Below, piece by piece: positions 48,123-61,363 of a stretch of DNA of 64,000 nt. The position numbers were made by a program, and so were the translations under genes. The DNA comes from Corynebacterium incognita (lineage in GTDB: Bacteria; Actinomycetota; Actinomycetes; Mycobacteriales; Mycobacteriaceae): contig NZ_CP059404.1 in NCBI RefSeq assembly GCF_014217255.1, positions 434,001 to 498,000 on the forward strand, in the 5' to 3' direction. Every line of letters begins with the position of its first letter. The stretch's first letter is position 1. The notes beneath the pieces were generated by a model. The model was not told where the DNA came from. It did not search any database and saw only the letters and a program-made list of their open reading frames with translations.

Positions 48123-49115
48123 ATGGTCGATCCTTCAGCAGCTGCTCCCCTCCCCGCCCCAGACAGTGACGCTTTCGCCGCCGTCGTGGCGGGCGCGTCC
48201 GCGACCCCGCGCGGGGTCTCATTCGGTCGGCTCGTGCCTACCGTGGCATGGTTAGCCAGCTGCCAGGGCCAGGCCCCCGCGCGCCCCATCACCGCGGCGC
48301 GTGCTGTCATCGTGGCTGGCGAGCACGGTCTCGCGCACGCTCTGGAATCCACCGCCGAGTATGGGCCACTGTCGGCGTTTGCCGTTGCGGCCACCGCTGA
48401 GCAGGCCAATGAGCTCAACATGGGCGCTGGCCCCGCGGCTACGGCAGCGCGGGCCGCGGGCGTATCCGTGCGGGTGGTGGCGGATGCGGCGGCGCCTCCA
48501 AGCGGGGACATCACCCGTGAAGACGCCTTGAGCGAAGAGGCCGCCCAGGAAGCCTTCGAGCGCGGTCTGGCCATCGCGGATGAGGAGGTCGACGGCGGCT
48601 GCGATCTGCTCATCCCCGGCGATATCGGCGTGGGCAATTCCACCGTCGCCGCCGCGATCGTCGGCACGATTCTCAGCAAGGAGCCCGTGGCCATCGTCGG
48701 CCCCGGTTCGGGCGCGGACGATGAGATGTGGAAGACCAAGGTGTCCGCGTTGCGCGACGCCATGTTCCGCGTCCGGAATTTTGCCGACGACCCCTGGAAC
48801 GTGGCGCGCCTCGCGGGCTCGGCGGATTTCCTCACCTTGGTGGGCCTGTGCGTGCGCGCCGCGCAGCGCCGCACTCCCCTGCTTATCGACGGCGCCTTTG
48901 TCACCGCCGCGCTCCTGATTGCGGATCGCCTGTACCCCGGCGTCCATCGCTGGGCGCTGGCCGCGAGCATGGGCCCGGAGCACTCCCAGCGCTTCGCGCT
49001 CGCCGACATGGACTTGGAGCCACTGCTCGATCTGCAGCTGCGCACCGGCCAGGCCACCGGCGCGCTGCTGGCACTTCCGCTGCTGCGCACCGGCATCGAG
49101 CTGTTGGCGGACTAG
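48123..49115 (+). CDS. cobT: CobT-like nicotinate-nucleotide:dimethylbenzimidazole phosphoribosyltransferase
   Basis: A 330-residue CobT-family protein. Recognisable blocks: GDIGVGNSTVAAAIVGTIL (family GEMGIGNTT), VGPGSGADDE, LLIDGAFVTAALLIADRL and the C-terminal LQLRTGQATGALLALPLL. CobT makes alpha-ribazole phosphate for the lower ligand of cobalamin. In the last block the family usually has GEGxGA, whose Glu is the catalytic base; here it is Gln (about residue 310). No cobU or cobS is adjacent. It may therefore be non-functional, repurposed or supported by genes elsewhere. Confidence 0.82.
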   Translation: MVDPSAAAPLPAPDSDAFAAVVAGASATPRGVSFGRLVPTVAWLASCQGQAPARPITAARAVIVAGEHGLAHALESTAEYGPLSAFAVAATAEQANELNMGAGPAATAARAAGVSVRVVADAAAPPSGDITREDALSEEAAQEAFERGLAIADEEVDGGCDLLIPGDIGVGNSTVAAAIVGTILSKEPVAIVGPGSGADDEMWKTKVSALRDAMFRVRNFADDPWNVARLAGSADFLTLVGLCVRAAQRRTPLLIDGAFVTAALLIADRLYPGVHRWALAASMGPEHSQRFALADMDLEPLLDLQLRTGQATGALLALPLLRTGIELLAD

Positions 49116-49131
49116 TACTCAACCAGCGGCT

Positions 49132-50247
49132 TTAGGCTTCTGCCACCAGCGTGTAGAGCCAGCCGTGGGTGTCTTCCACGGTGCCGCGCTGGATGCCGGT
49201 AAGCTGCTCACGCAACTTTAGCGCCCAGCTGGCGCCCTCGGACACGTTGTCGCCGACGGTGAATTCGCCACTATCGGATTTCACGGTGCCTACCGGGGTG
49301 ATCACCGCGGCGGTGCCGCAGGCGAAGGCCTCGCTCATCGCACCGGAGGCGGCGTCCTCGCGCCACTGCGTGGTGGAGATGCGGGTTTCTTCCACCTCCA
49401 GCCCCATGTCCTGGGCAATCTGCAGCAGCGACAGTCGGGTGATGCCCGGCAATAACGAGCCGGAGAGCTCTGGGGTGACCACGCGAGCGGAGTCGCCCTG
49501 ACCGTAGACGAACATGAGGTTCATGCCGCCCATTTCCTCGATGTATTCGTGCTCGATGGCATCGAGCCACACCACCTGGTCGCAGCCCTTCTCTTGTGCC
49601 TGCTGCTGCGCCAGAAGCGAGGCAGCGTAGTTGCCTGCGAACTTCGCCGCGCCGGTGCCGCCGGGCGCCGCGCGCACGTAGTCGGTGCACAGCCACACGG
49701 ACACGGGCTTCAGGCCGCCGGTGAAGTAGGAACCGGCCGGCGAGGCGATGACCACGAAGCGGTAGGCGTTGGCCGGGTGCACGCCCAGGCCCACCTCGGT
49801 GGAGATCATGAAGGGCCGCAGGTAGAGAGCGGCCTCACTGCCGGCGGCGGGCACCCAGTCGGCGTCGATGGTTACGAGCTGCTTGAGCGCCTCCAGGAAG
49901 GCCTCTTCCGGCAGCTCCGGCATGGCCATCCGGCGCGAGGAGTCTTGGAGACGCCGGGCGTTGTGGTCAGGCCGGAAGGTTTTGATGGTGCCGTCGGGCT
50001 GGCGGTAGGCCTTGATGCCTTCGAAGATGGCTTGGCCGTAGTGCAGGACGCTGGAGGCGGGGTCCAGCTCCAATGGTCCGTAGGGACGAACCTGCGGCGC
50101 GTGCCAGCCTTCTTCCTCGTTCCAGTCGATGGTCACCATGTGGTCGGTGAAGAAGTCGCCGAACCCGGGGTTGTCTAGTATCTCGGCGCGGCGCTCGGCG
50201 GGGGTGGGAGAATCGGTGCGGTTAATCTCAAAGTTCGGGAAAGTCAT
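49132..50247 (-). CDS. ilvE: IlvE, branched-chain amino acid aminotransferase
   Basis: A 371-residue fold-IV PLP aminotransferase for valine, leucine and isoleucine. Motifs: HYGQAIFEGIKAYR, ALYLRPFMIS, the PLP-lysine region GGTGAAKFAGNYAASL, and WLDAIEHEYIEEMGGMN. The ATG at 50247 (MTFPNFEINRTDSP) is preceded by TATGGT and 7 nt, with no Shine-Dalgarno sequence, so the mRNA is probably leaderless. It converges on cobT with 16 nt between stops and diverges from pepA. Confidence 0.96.
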   Translation of the reverse strand: MTFPNFEINRTDSPTPAERRAEILDNPGFGDFFTDHMVTIDWNEEEGWHAPQVRPYGPLELDPASSVLHYGQAIFEGIKAYRQPDGTIKTFRPDHNARRLQDSSRRMAMPELPEEAFLEALKQLVTIDADWVPAAGSEAALYLRPFMISTEVGLGVHPANAYRFVVIASPAGSYFTGGLKPVSVWLCTDYVRAAPGGTGAAKFAGNYAASLLAQQQAQEKGCDQVVWLDAIEHEYIEEMGGMNLMFVYGQGDSARVVTPELSGSLLPGITRLSLLQIAQDMGLEVEETRISTTQWREDAASGAMSEAFACGTAAVITPVGTVKSDSGEFTVGDNVSEGASWALKLREQLTGIQRGTVEDTHGWLYTLVAEA

Positions 50248-50254
50248 ACCAAAA

Positions 50255-50260
50255 ACCATA
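50255..50260 (-). promoter_or_regulatory. Putative -10 element of a leaderless ilvE promoter
   Basis: TATGGT on the reverse strand, then TTTTGGT (7 nt), then the ilvE ATG. The -35 region is weak. Confidence 0.45.
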
Positions 50261-50329
50261 CGCCCTCGTGACAACTGGTAGAAGTGATATAGACGAAATA
50301 ATCTTTCTCAGAAAGGACAGTTCACACTC

Positions 50330-51928
50330 ATGGCTCTCATGAAGAAGAACAAGAAGCAGGACGCCGCCGCGCAGCGCACCGTAATTCAGCCCTCCGAGGT
50401 CGCCGTTCCCGTGGCGGGCCTGACCAGCGAGGTCGAGTTCGCCACGGCCGCTCCTGCGGGCGCCGACGCCTTGGTCGTGGCTGTCACCAAGGGCGAGGAA
50501 GACCTGGAGCTCCCGGGCACCGCGCTTCTCGACGCCGCGGCGACCCGCGAGGTCTTCGACGCCCTCACCGCCGTCGGCGCCACCGGCAAGGCGGAAGAGA
50601 TCACCAAGCTGCCCGCTCCGTCCAAGGCAGACGCTTCTTACCTCGTGGCAGTGGGCCTGGGTGACGCCGAGGATTTGGCCGAGGACACGGTTCGCCGCGC
50701 GGCCGGCACCGCAGCGCGGGCGGTCAAGGGCGCGGACACAGTGGTGACCACCCTGGGCGATTTCGGCCTCGGCGCCGCGGTTGAGGGATTCATCCTGGGC
50801 GGCTATACCCATCGCGGTGTGCGCTCCGCCGAGGCCGGCGAGGGCGAGGGCCCCGCCGCGAAGGTGGTGTTCCTTGATTCTGCTTCCACGGGCGCCAAGG
50901 GCAAGAATGCCAAGGAGGCGCAGGCAGTCGTCGATAAGGCACGCATCATCGCCACCGAGACCGCGTTCGCGCGCAACCTGGTCAACACCACCTCCAATTT
51001 CCTGTACCCGGAGTCCTACGCCGATGCCCTGGTGGCCAAGGCGGGCAAGCTCGGCCTGGCGGTTGAGGTTCTGGATGAAAACGAGTTGGAAGCCCAGGGC
51101 TTCGGCGGCATCCTGGCTGTGGGCAAGGGCTCGCAGCGCCCACCTCGCCTGGTGCGCCTGACCTGGGAACCGAAGAAACTGAAGAAAAACGCCAAGTCCG
51201 TCGCCCTGGTCGGCAAGGGCATCACCTTCGATACCGGCGGCATCTCTCTGAAGCCGGGCAACGGCATGTGGGACATGATTTCTGACATGGGCGGCTCCGC
51301 TGCCGTGGCGGCCACCGTGTTCGCCGCCGCGCAGCTGGAGCTACCGATCAAGGTCACCGCTACCCTGCCGCTGGCAGAAAACATGCCGAGCGGCTCCGCG
51401 ACCCGCCCGGGCGACGTCATCGTCCACTACGGCGGGCTGACCTCCGAGGTGTTGAACACTGATGCCGAGGGCCGCCTCGTGCTCGCGGACGCCATCGCGC
51501 GCGCGAGCGAGGACAACCCGGATTACCTCATCGAGACCGCGACGCTCACCGGCGCGCAGATCGTCGCTCTGGGCAACCGCACCGCGGGCGTCATGGGCAC
51601 CGACGAGTTCCGCGACCGCGTCTCGGAGCTGGGCCGCGAGGTCGGCGAGAACGCCTGGGCCATGCCGCTGCTGGCGGAGCACGATGAGGACATCAAGTCC
51701 AAGACCGCGGATATCCGCAACATCCACATCGGCCGCGACGGCGGCATGGAGTTCGCGGGCACGTACCTCTCCCAGTTCGTGGGCGAGGGCATCGAGTGGG
51801 TGCACATCGACGTCGCGGGACCGTCCTGGAACGGCTCCGGCGCCCGCGGTTACACCGTGCCGCGCTCCACTGGCGTACCTACCCGCACCATGATTGCCAC
51901 GCTGGAGGACATCGCCGCGCAGGCGTAG
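50330..51928 (+). CDS. pepA: PepA/PepB, leucyl aminopeptidase (M17)
   Basis: A 532-residue M17 cytosolic aminopeptidase with two metal ions per subunit. The metal-binding core is intact: LVGKGITFDTGGISLKPG, MISDMGGSAAVAATVFA, NTDAEGRLVLADA and VHIDVAGPSW. The N-terminal macro-like domain (about residues 1-190) is divergent, as usual. The ATG at 50330 has AGAAAGGACA upstream, and TATAGA near 50289 may be its -10. It diverges from ilvE. Confidence 0.96.
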   Translation: MALMKKNKKQDAAAQRTVIQPSEVAVPVAGLTSEVEFATAAPAGADALVVAVTKGEEDLELPGTALLDAAATREVFDALTAVGATGKAEEITKLPAPSKADASYLVAVGLGDAEDLAEDTVRRAAGTAARAVKGADTVVTTLGDFGLGAAVEGFILGGYTHRGVRSAEAGEGEGPAAKVVFLDSASTGAKGKNAKEAQAVVDKARIIATETAFARNLVNTTSNFLYPESYADALVAKAGKLGLAVEVLDENELEAQGFGGILAVGKGSQRPPRLVRLTWEPKKLKKNAKSVALVGKGITFDTGGISLKPGNGMWDMISDMGGSAAVAATVFAAAQLELPIKVTATLPLAENMPSGSATRPGDVIVHYGGLTSEVLNTDAEGRLVLADAIARASEDNPDYLIETATLTGAQIVALGNRTAGVMGTDEFRDRVSELGREVGENAWAMPLLAEHDEDIKSKTADIRNIHIGRDGGMEFAGTYLSQFVGEGIEWVHIDVAGPSWNGSGARGYTVPRSTGVPTRTMIATLEDIAAQA

Positions 51929-51950
51929 TCTCTACCGCAGTCATCTGCGG

Positions 51951-51976
51951 CGTTGCCCGCCCCCGCGCGGGCAACG
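51951..51976. terminator. Possible bidirectional terminator between pepA and the 51980 gene
   Basis: Stem CGTTGCCCG / CGGGCAACG in the 51-nt gap between convergent genes. No T-run follows on either strand, so its strength is doubtful. Confidence 0.4.
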
Positions 51977-51979
51977 CCG

Positions 51980-52369
51980 CTAGTCGGCGTCGCCACGCTC
52001 CAAGCGTTCGCGGCGCCGTTTTTGTTCCTCTCGCTTGCGCAGGATGCGTTCGCGCTCCAGGCGGTCGCGCATGCGCTGCGGGTAGCCGGTGTCCTCGACG
52101 TCGTAGATGGGGCAGCCCAGCAGCGTGGCGACGGCGTCGATACCCTTTGGCCCGCCGATGGGGCGGCGGATGAATTCGCCGTTGGCGTCGACAACCACGA
52201 CGGACATTTCGTTGACCACGGTCTCGGGCTCGACGAAGGCCTCAAGCATGACGCGTCCGGCTGCCCATTCCTGCAGCGCGACGGCGTCGGGTTGTCTGAT
52301 GGTCTCGCCGGGCGCACGGGGTGGCCGGAGGGTGGACGAGGACCTGTTGCGACGGAATGGGTTAAACAC
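51980..52369 (-). CDS. Conserved hypothetical protein
   Basis: A 129-residue protein without a domain I can name. The middle (VMLEAFVEPETVVNEMSVVVVD, then ANGEFIRRPIGG and GCPIYDVEDTGYPQRM) looks folded and resembles a conserved corynebacterial hypothetical in the same position between pepB and sucB/aceF. The last 30 residues are a charged Arg/Glu helix. No signal peptide or membrane helix is seen. It is convergent with pepA and divergent from sucB. Confidence 0.75.
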   Translation of the reverse strand: MFNPFRRNRSSSTLRPPRAPGETIRQPDAVALQEWAAGRVMLEAFVEPETVVNEMSVVVVDANGEFIRRPIGGPKGIDAVATLLGCPIYDVEDTGYPQRMRDRLERERILRKREEQKRRRERLERGDAD

Positions 52370-52507
52370 GGTTTACCATTCTATATGTGCCCGCCAGACC
52401 GCACTACTACGTTTTGGGGTCTAAGTGACTCAAAGTTTGCGTCGACGCGGTAGGCTGGGAGCGAAGCTTTCTCAAGTATTTATCGATTATCAAGGAGTCT
52501 TTATCTC

Positions 52508-54571
52508 ATGGCGCACTCCGTAGAGATGCCCGAACTGGGCGAATCCGTCACCGAAGGCACGATTACCACGTGGCTGAAGTCCGTCGGCGACACCGTCGAG
52601 GTGGATGAGCCGTTGCTCGAAGTGTCTACTGACAAGGTAGACACCGAGGTTCCGTCTCCGGTCGCGGGCGTCCTGCTCGAGATCAAGGCGGAAGAGGACG
52701 ACACCGTGGATGTCGGCCAGGTTATCGCCATCGTGGGCGAGGAAGGCGAGTCCACCGGTGGCTCCGCGGCCGCTTCTGCGGACGATGCTGCGCCTGCTGA
52801 GGCTGCGGAAAAGCCAGCCGAGGATAAGGCCGAAGAGAAGCCTGCCGAGGGCAAGAAGGAAGCGGCCCCGGCCGCTTCCGGTGATGCCACCGACGTAGAA
52901 ATGCCGGAACTCGGCGAATCCGTCACCGAAGGCACCATCACCACCTGGCTCAAGGCCGTCGGCGACACCGTCGAGGTCGACGAACCACTGCTCGAGGTCT
53001 CCACCGACAAGGTCGACACCGAGGTGCCTTCCCCAGTAGCCGGCACCCTGCTTGAAATCCTCGCCGAAGAAGACGACACCGTCGACGTCGGCCAGGTCAT
53101 CGCCCGCGTCGGCTCCGGCGACGCCGCAGCCCCGAAGCAGGAAGAAACTAAGGAAGAGCCAAAGGAAGAAGCCCCTAAGGCCGAAGAGAAGCCTGCCGAA
53201 GACAAGAAGGAAGCGGCCCCGGCCGCTTCCGGTGATGCCACCGACGTAGAAATGCCGGAACTCGGCGAATCCGTCACCGAAGGCACCATCACCACCTGGC
53301 TCAAGGCCGTCGGCGACACCGTCGAGGTCGACGAACCACTGCTCGAGGTCTCCACCGACAAGGTCGACACCGAGGTGCCTTCCCCAGTAGCCGGCACCCT
53401 GCTTGAAATCCTCGCCGAAGAAGACGACACCGTCGACGTCGGCCAGGTCATCGCCCGCGTCGGCTCCGGCGACGCCGCAGCTCCGAAGCAGGAAGAAACT
53501 AAGGAAGAGCCAAAGGAAGAAGCACCTAAGGCCGAAGAGAAGCCTGCCGAAGACAAGAAGGAAGCGGCCCCGGCTGAGGAGAAGTCCGCACCGGCCGCTG
53601 CTTCTGCTTCGTCCTCCAAGGTCAACAACGGCGACGACGTTCCTTATGTCACCCCGCTGGTACGCAAGCTGGCTGACAAGCACGGCGTGGACCTGAACTC
53701 CGTGAGCGGCAGCGGCCTGGGCGGCCGCATCCGCAAGCAGGATGTGCTGGCTGCCATCGAAGGCGGCGACACCGCTGCTGATTCCGAGCAGGCTCCGAAG
53801 GGCGCCCGCGCCAACTGGTCCACCAAGTCCGTGGATCCGGCCAAGGCTGAGCTCATCGGCACCACCCAGAAGGTCAACCGCATCCGCGAGATCACCGCGT
53901 CCAAGATGGTTGAGGCGCTGCAGATTTCCGCACAGCTCACCCACGTGCAGGAGGTGGACGTCACCGCCGTCGCAGAGCTGCGCAAGAAGTCCAAGCCGGC
54001 CTTCATGGACAAGTACAACACCAACCTGACCTACCTGCCGTTCTTCGTGAAGGCAACGGTCGAGGCCCTGGTCTCCCACCCGAACGTGAATGCGTCCTAC
54101 AACCCGGAGACCAAGGAGATGACCTACCACCCGGACGTCAACGTGGCCATCGCCGTCGATACCCCGCGTGGTCTGCTGACCCCGGTCATCCACAAGGCTC
54201 AGGACATGACCCTTCCGGAGATCGCTCAGGCTATCGTCGAGGTGGCTGACAAGGCCCGCAACAACAAGCTGAAGCCGAACGACCTGATGGGTGCCACCTT
54301 CACCATCACCAACATCGGCTCCGAGGGCGCGCTGTCCGATACCCCGATCCTGGTGCCGCCACAGGCCGGCATCCTGGGCACCGCGGCTATCACCAAGCGC
54401 CCGGTAGTGGTTACCGAGGACGGCCAGGACGCCATCGCTATCCGCCAGATGTGCTACCTGCCGTTCACCTACGACCACCAGGTGGTTGATGGCGCCGACG
54501 CCGGCCGCTTCATCACCACCATCAAGGACCGTCTGGAGACCGCGGACTTCGAGTCCGACCTGGACCTCTAA
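52508..54571 (+). CDS. sucB: Dihydrolipoamide acyltransferase E2 (SucB/AceF) with three lipoyl domains
   Basis: A 687-residue E2 component. Three lipoyl domains begin at about residues 3, 128 and 245, with lipoyl lysines near 43, 168 and 285 in TDKVDTEVPSPVAG. Glu/Ala/Lys-rich linkers separate them. A subunit-binding domain follows (PYVTPLVRKLADKHGVDL, about 378-415), then the catalytic domain with DHQVVDGADAGRF. In corynebacteria this E2 serves the mixed pyruvate/2-oxoglutarate dehydrogenase complex. Lipoyl domains 2 and 3 are nearly identical at DNA level, while domain 1 differs at many synonymous sites. GGAG precedes the ATG. Confidence 0.96.
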   Translation: MAHSVEMPELGESVTEGTITTWLKSVGDTVEVDEPLLEVSTDKVDTEVPSPVAGVLLEIKAEEDDTVDVGQVIAIVGEEGESTGGSAAASADDAAPAEAAEKPAEDKAEEKPAEGKKEAAPAASGDATDVEMPELGESVTEGTITTWLKAVGDTVEVDEPLLEVSTDKVDTEVPSPVAGTLLEILAEEDDTVDVGQVIARVGSGDAAAPKQEETKEEPKEEAPKAEEKPAEDKKEAAPAASGDATDVEMPELGESVTEGTITTWLKAVGDTVEVDEPLLEVSTDKVDTEVPSPVAGTLLEILAEEDDTVDVGQVIARVGSGDAAAPKQEETKEEPKEEAPKAEEKPAEDKKEAAPAEEKSAPAAASASSSKVNNGDDVPYVTPLVRKLADKHGVDLNSVSGSGLGGRIRKQDVLAAIEGGDTAADSEQAPKGARANWSTKSVDPAKAELIGTTQKVNRIREITASKMVEALQISAQLTHVQEVDVTAVAELRKKSKPAFMDKYNTNLTYLPFFVKATVEALVSHPNVNASYNPETKEMTYHPDVNVAIAVDTPRGLLTPVIHKAQDMTLPEIAQAIVEVADKARNNKLKPNDLMGATFTITNIGSEGALSDTPILVPPQAGILGTAAITKRPVVVTEDGQDAIAIRQMCYLPFTYDHQVVDGADAGRFITTIKDRLETADFESDLDL
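52826..53576 (+). repeat. 351-bp in-frame tandem duplication inside sucB
   Basis: Units at about 52826-53176 and 53177-53527 cover one lipoyl domain plus its linker; a partial third copy of the linker reaches about 53576. By eye I count about four differences between the two full units. Each unit is 117 codons, so the frame is kept. Confidence 0.9.
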
Positions 54572-54590
54572 ACGCAGTCCGTGGCTGAAA

Positions 54591-54637
54591 CCGCCCTCCA
54601 AGACCTCGCATTCGTGGGGGCTTGGAGGGCGGTTTTT
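54591..54637 (+). terminator. Rho-independent terminator of sucB
   Basis: A perfect 12-bp stem CCGCCCTCCAAG (54591-54602) / CTTGGAGGGCGG (54621-54632) followed by TTTTT. Confidence 0.9.
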
Positions 54638-54702
54638 ATGCATTCAGGCACTGCCCCCACCGTGGGTGCCACACCCAAAAATGCCAAATGTTGAACTTTT
54701 GA

Positions 54703-54730
54703 TTTACGCACCCCTCTGCACCCATATACT
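54703..54730 (+). promoter_or_regulatory. Putative promoter of the gcvPTH operon
   Basis: TTTACG (54703-54708), 16 nt, TATACT (54725-54730), 46 nt before gcvP. The ribosome site AAGGAGA lies at 54764-54770. The leader is too short for a tandem glycine riboswitch and none is seen. Confidence 0.5.
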
Positions 54731-54776
54731 GGAGCATTAGTACGGCTTTCGCACCCCTTATCCAAGGAGACAATTC

Positions 54777-57641
<2,865 letters not shown>

Positions 57642-57700
57642 GCGACCGGGCCCCACCGCCTCCGCTCCCGCTCCTACCCACCACAACTGAGGAGAAACAC

Positions 57701-58831
<1,131 letters not shown>

Positions 58832-58902
58832 CAGCCCGGGCGCGCCCGCGCTGCTACCCTAAAAGAGAAATCCCCCTTACTTTCATAGAGAGGACTACCG
58901 CC

Positions 58903-59292
58903 ATGGCATCCTTGCCACAAGACTTCACTTACTCCGAGGACCACGAGTGGATCAACGCCGCCGCTGACGCCATCGAGGGCAAGACCGTTCGCATCGGCAT
59001 CACCTCCGTGGCCACCGAGCGCCTGGGCGAGGTTGTCTTCGCCGAGCTGCCTGCCGTAGGTGACACCATCACCGCCGGCGAGACCTGTGGCGAGGTGGAG
59101 TCCACCAAGTCGGTCTCCGATCTGTACTCCCCGGTCACCGGCACCGTCACCGCCGTCAACGAGGGCGTGCACGATGACTACTCCGTTATCAACAACGATC
59201 CTTTCGGCGAGGGCTGGCTCTTCGAGGTGGAGGTCTCCGAGGTGGGCGAGGTCATGTCCGCTGACGAGTACGCCGCCGCCAACGGCGTCTAA
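58903..59292 (+). CDS. gcvH: GcvH, lipoyl carrier (H protein)
   Basis: A 129-residue H protein. The lipoylated Lys is about residue 69 in [28 protein letters not shown] at the start and [17 protein letters not shown] [13 protein letters not shown] at the end are family blocks. It shuttles the aminomethyl group among P, T and L proteins. It must be lipoylated, and lipB and lipA lie directly downstream. A GC-rich palindrome at about 58830-58853 separates it from gcvT and may tune expression. Confidence 0.97.
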   Translation: MASLPQDFTYSEDHEWINAAADAIEGKTVRIGITSVATERLGEVVFAELPAVGDTITAGETCGEVESTKSVSDLYSPVTGTVTAVNEGVHDDYSVINNDPFGEGWLFEVEVSEVGEVMSADEYAAANGV

Positions 59293-59313
59293 TCCGCTTT
59301 CCTTTTACCACTG

Positions 59314-59345
59314 CCACCCAGCTCACCGTGCTGCTGGGTGGCTTT
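59314..59345 (+). terminator. Terminator of the gcvPTH operon
   Basis: Nine-bp stem CCACCCAGC (59314-59322) / GCTGGGTGG (59333-59341) followed by CTTT. The T-run is short, so some read-through into lipB is likely. Confidence 0.65.
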
Positions 59346-59381
59346 GGTGTATCCGGGGCAAAGCCACGCCGTGCAGGCTCC

Positions 59382-59387
59382 TATGAT
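59382..59387 (+). promoter_or_regulatory. Putative -10 element of a leaderless lipB promoter
   Basis: TATGAT, then GGATGCC (7 nt), then the lipB ATG at 59395. It is the best consensus match among the leaderless candidates. Confidence 0.5.
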
Positions 59388-59394
59388 GGATGCC

Positions 59395-60177
59395 ATGACT
59401 GCACCCCGCGATCCCTTCTTCCCTGCGGACAAGTCCATCCGCGCTGCCGCTAAGCACGGCGAGATTGATATCAGACGCCTCGGCCGCGTCGACTACGAGG
59501 AGGCGTGGACCCTCCAGTCCGACCTGGTTGCCCAGCGCGCCGCGGACGAGATTCCGGACACCATCCTGGTGCTGGAGCACCCCAACGTCTACACCGCGGG
59601 CAAGCGCACCCAGCCGGAGGACCGGCCCACCAACGGCCTTCCGGTCGTCGACGTCGATCGCGGCGGCCGCATCACCTGGCATGGCGAGGGCCAGCTGGTC
59701 ATGTACCCGCTCATCAAGCTCGCCAACCCCGTGGACGTCGTGGACTACGTCCGCCGCCTCGAAGAGGCCCTCATCCATACCGTCCGCCAGCTGGGGGTAA
59801 CCACCGCCGGGCGTATCGACGGCCGCTCAGGCGTCTGGGTCCCGGGCACCACCCGGGCCGCGGACCCCGCGGCGTCGACACGCGATCGCAAGCTCGCCGC
59901 CCTCGGCATCCGCATCACGCAGGGCGTAACCATGCACGGGCTGTCGCTCAACTGCAATAACACCTTGGATTACTACGATCACATTGTGGCCTGCGGCATC
60001 GACGACGCCGACGTGACCACCCTGGCCCTGGAGTTGGGCCGCGACGTCACCGTGGACGCGGCCACGGACCCGCTTCTCGACGCCCTCATTGAGACCCTCG
60101 AGGGCCGTCGCCAGGTAGCAGACCATACGTTCGCCTCCGCCCCGGATCCGACGAAAATCCCCCGGAAGAATAAATAA
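59395..60177 (+). CDS. lipB: LipB, octanoyltransferase
   Basis: A 260-residue LipB that moves octanoyl from acyl carrier protein to lipoyl domains (SucB, GcvH). Motifs: [36 protein letters not shown] and [18 protein letters not shown], where the usual Lys of this block is replaced by the surrounding R/T context but the catalytic Cys region (ACGI) is present. The ATG at 59395 (MTAPRDPF) is chosen because TATGAT lies 7 nt upstream; ATGs at 59383 and 59386 would overlap that element. Confidence 0.95.
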   Translation: MTAPRDPFFPADKSIRAAAKHGEIDIRRLGRVDYEEAWTLQSDLVAQRAADEIPDTILVLEHPNVYTAGKRTQPEDRPTNGLPVVDVDRGGRITWHGEGQLVMYPLIKLANPVDVVDYVRRLEEALIHTVRQLGVTTAGRIDGRSGVWVPGTTRAADPAASTRDRKLAALGIRITQGVTMHGLSLNCNNTLDYYDHIVACGIDDADVTTLALELGRDVTVDAATDPLLDALIETLEGRRQVADHTFASAPDPTKIPRKNK

Positions 60178-60262
60178 AGAAATACCGCGGCGTTTGATAG
60201 CGTTGCAAGAAGCGATACACCGAAAATCTTTAACCATTGTTGTCTAAAGGCAGGAAGCACCA

Positions 60263-61318
60263 GTGACTGTAGCCCCTGAGGGACGCAAGCTGCTCCGCGT
60301 GGAAAAGCGCAACGCAGAAACTCCTATCGAGTCCAAGCCACGCTGGATTCGTAACCAGGTCAAGACTGGCCCGGAATACGAAGACATGAAGAAGAAGGTG
60401 AAGGGCGCGGGACTGCACACCGTGTGCCAGGAGGCTGGCTGCCCGAACATTCACGAATGCTGGGAGTCCCGCGAGGCCACCTTCCTCATCGGCGGCGACA
60501 CCTGCACCCGCCGCTGCGACTTCTGCGACATCAAGACCGGCAAGCCGGGTCTGCTGGACCGCGACGAGCCGCGGCGTGTGGCTGAGGAAATCCGCGAGAT
60601 GAACCTCAACTACTCCACCATCACCGGCGTCACCCGCGACGACCTGCCCGACGAGGGCGCGTGGCTGTACGCGGAAATCGTCCGCAAGATCCACGAGCGC
60701 AACCCGAACACCGGCGTGGAGAACCTCACCCCAGACTTCTCCGGCAAGCCGGACCTGTTGCAGGAAGTCTTCGAGGCCCGCCCGGAGGTCTTCGCCCACA
60801 ACCTGGAAACCGTGCCGCGCATCTTCAAGCGCATCCGCCCGGCCTTCCGCTACGAGCGTTCCCTGGACGTCCTGCGCCAGGCGCACGACTTTGGCCTGAT
60901 CACCAAGTCCAACCTCATCCTCGGCATGGGCGAGACCCGCGAAGAGGTCATCGAAGCGCTCAAGGACATGCGCGACGCCGGCACGGACATCATCACGATT
61001 ACCCAGTACCTGCGCCCGGGCCCGCGCTTCCACCCCATTGAGCGCTGGGTGCGCCCGGAGGAGTTCATCGAGTACTCCGAGATCGCCAAGGAGCTGGGCT
61101 TCGGCGGCGTCATGTCCGGCCCGCTGGTGCGTTCTTCCTACCGCGCCGGCCGCCTGTACACCCAGGCGATGGAGGCCCGCGGCCTGGAGATCCCAGAGCA
61201 CCTGAGCCACCTGAAGGAGACCTCGCAGGGCGCCACCGCGCAGGAAGCATCCACCCTGCTGGAGAAGTACGGCCCGTCCGAGGAGACCCCGGTCACCACC
61301 CGCGCCGCACGCGCCTAG
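60263..61318 (+). CDS. lipA: LipA, lipoyl synthase (radical SAM)
   Basis: A 351-residue radical SAM enzyme that inserts two sulfurs into protein-bound octanoyl. The auxiliary cluster Cys are in [12 protein letters not shown], and the radical SAM CX3CX2C motif is CTRRCDFC. The C-terminal RSSYRAG motif is present. It starts with GTG at 60263 with AGGA about 10 nt upstream, 85 nt after lipB. It needs Fe-S supply, for which the ErpA-like carrier at 46940 is a candidate. Confidence 0.98.
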   Translation: MTVAPEGRKLLRVEKRNAETPIESKPRWIRNQVKTGPEYEDMKKKVKGAGLHTVCQEAGCPNIHECWESREATFLIGGDTCTRRCDFCDIKTGKPGLLDRDEPRRVAEEIREMNLNYSTITGVTRDDLPDEGAWLYAEIVRKIHERNPNTGVENLTPDFSGKPDLLQEVFEARPEVFAHNLETVPRIFKRIRPAFRYERSLDVLRQAHDFGLITKSNLILGMGETREEVIEALKDMRDAGTDIITITQYLRPGPRFHPIERWVRPEEFIEYSEIAKELGFGGVMSGPLVRSSYRAGRLYTQAMEARGLEIPEHLSHLKETSQGATAQEASTLLEKYGPSEETPVTTRAARA

Positions 61319-61350
61319 GTGGCGGTTGTTGCTTTCGGCCGCTGACCGCC

Positions 61351-61356
61351 TAAAGT
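61351..61356 (+). promoter_or_regulatory. Putative -10 element of a leaderless DUF4191-gene promoter
   Basis: TAAAGT, then AGGACGC (7 nt), then ATG 61364. AGGA could also serve as a very close ribosome site. Confidence 0.35.
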
Positions 61357-61363
61357 AGGACGC

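Noticed and set aside
54640..54776. Glycine riboswitch in front of gcvP
   Set aside because: Only about 50 nt lie between the putative promoter and gcvP, too short for a tandem aptamer, and no aptamer-like stems are visible.
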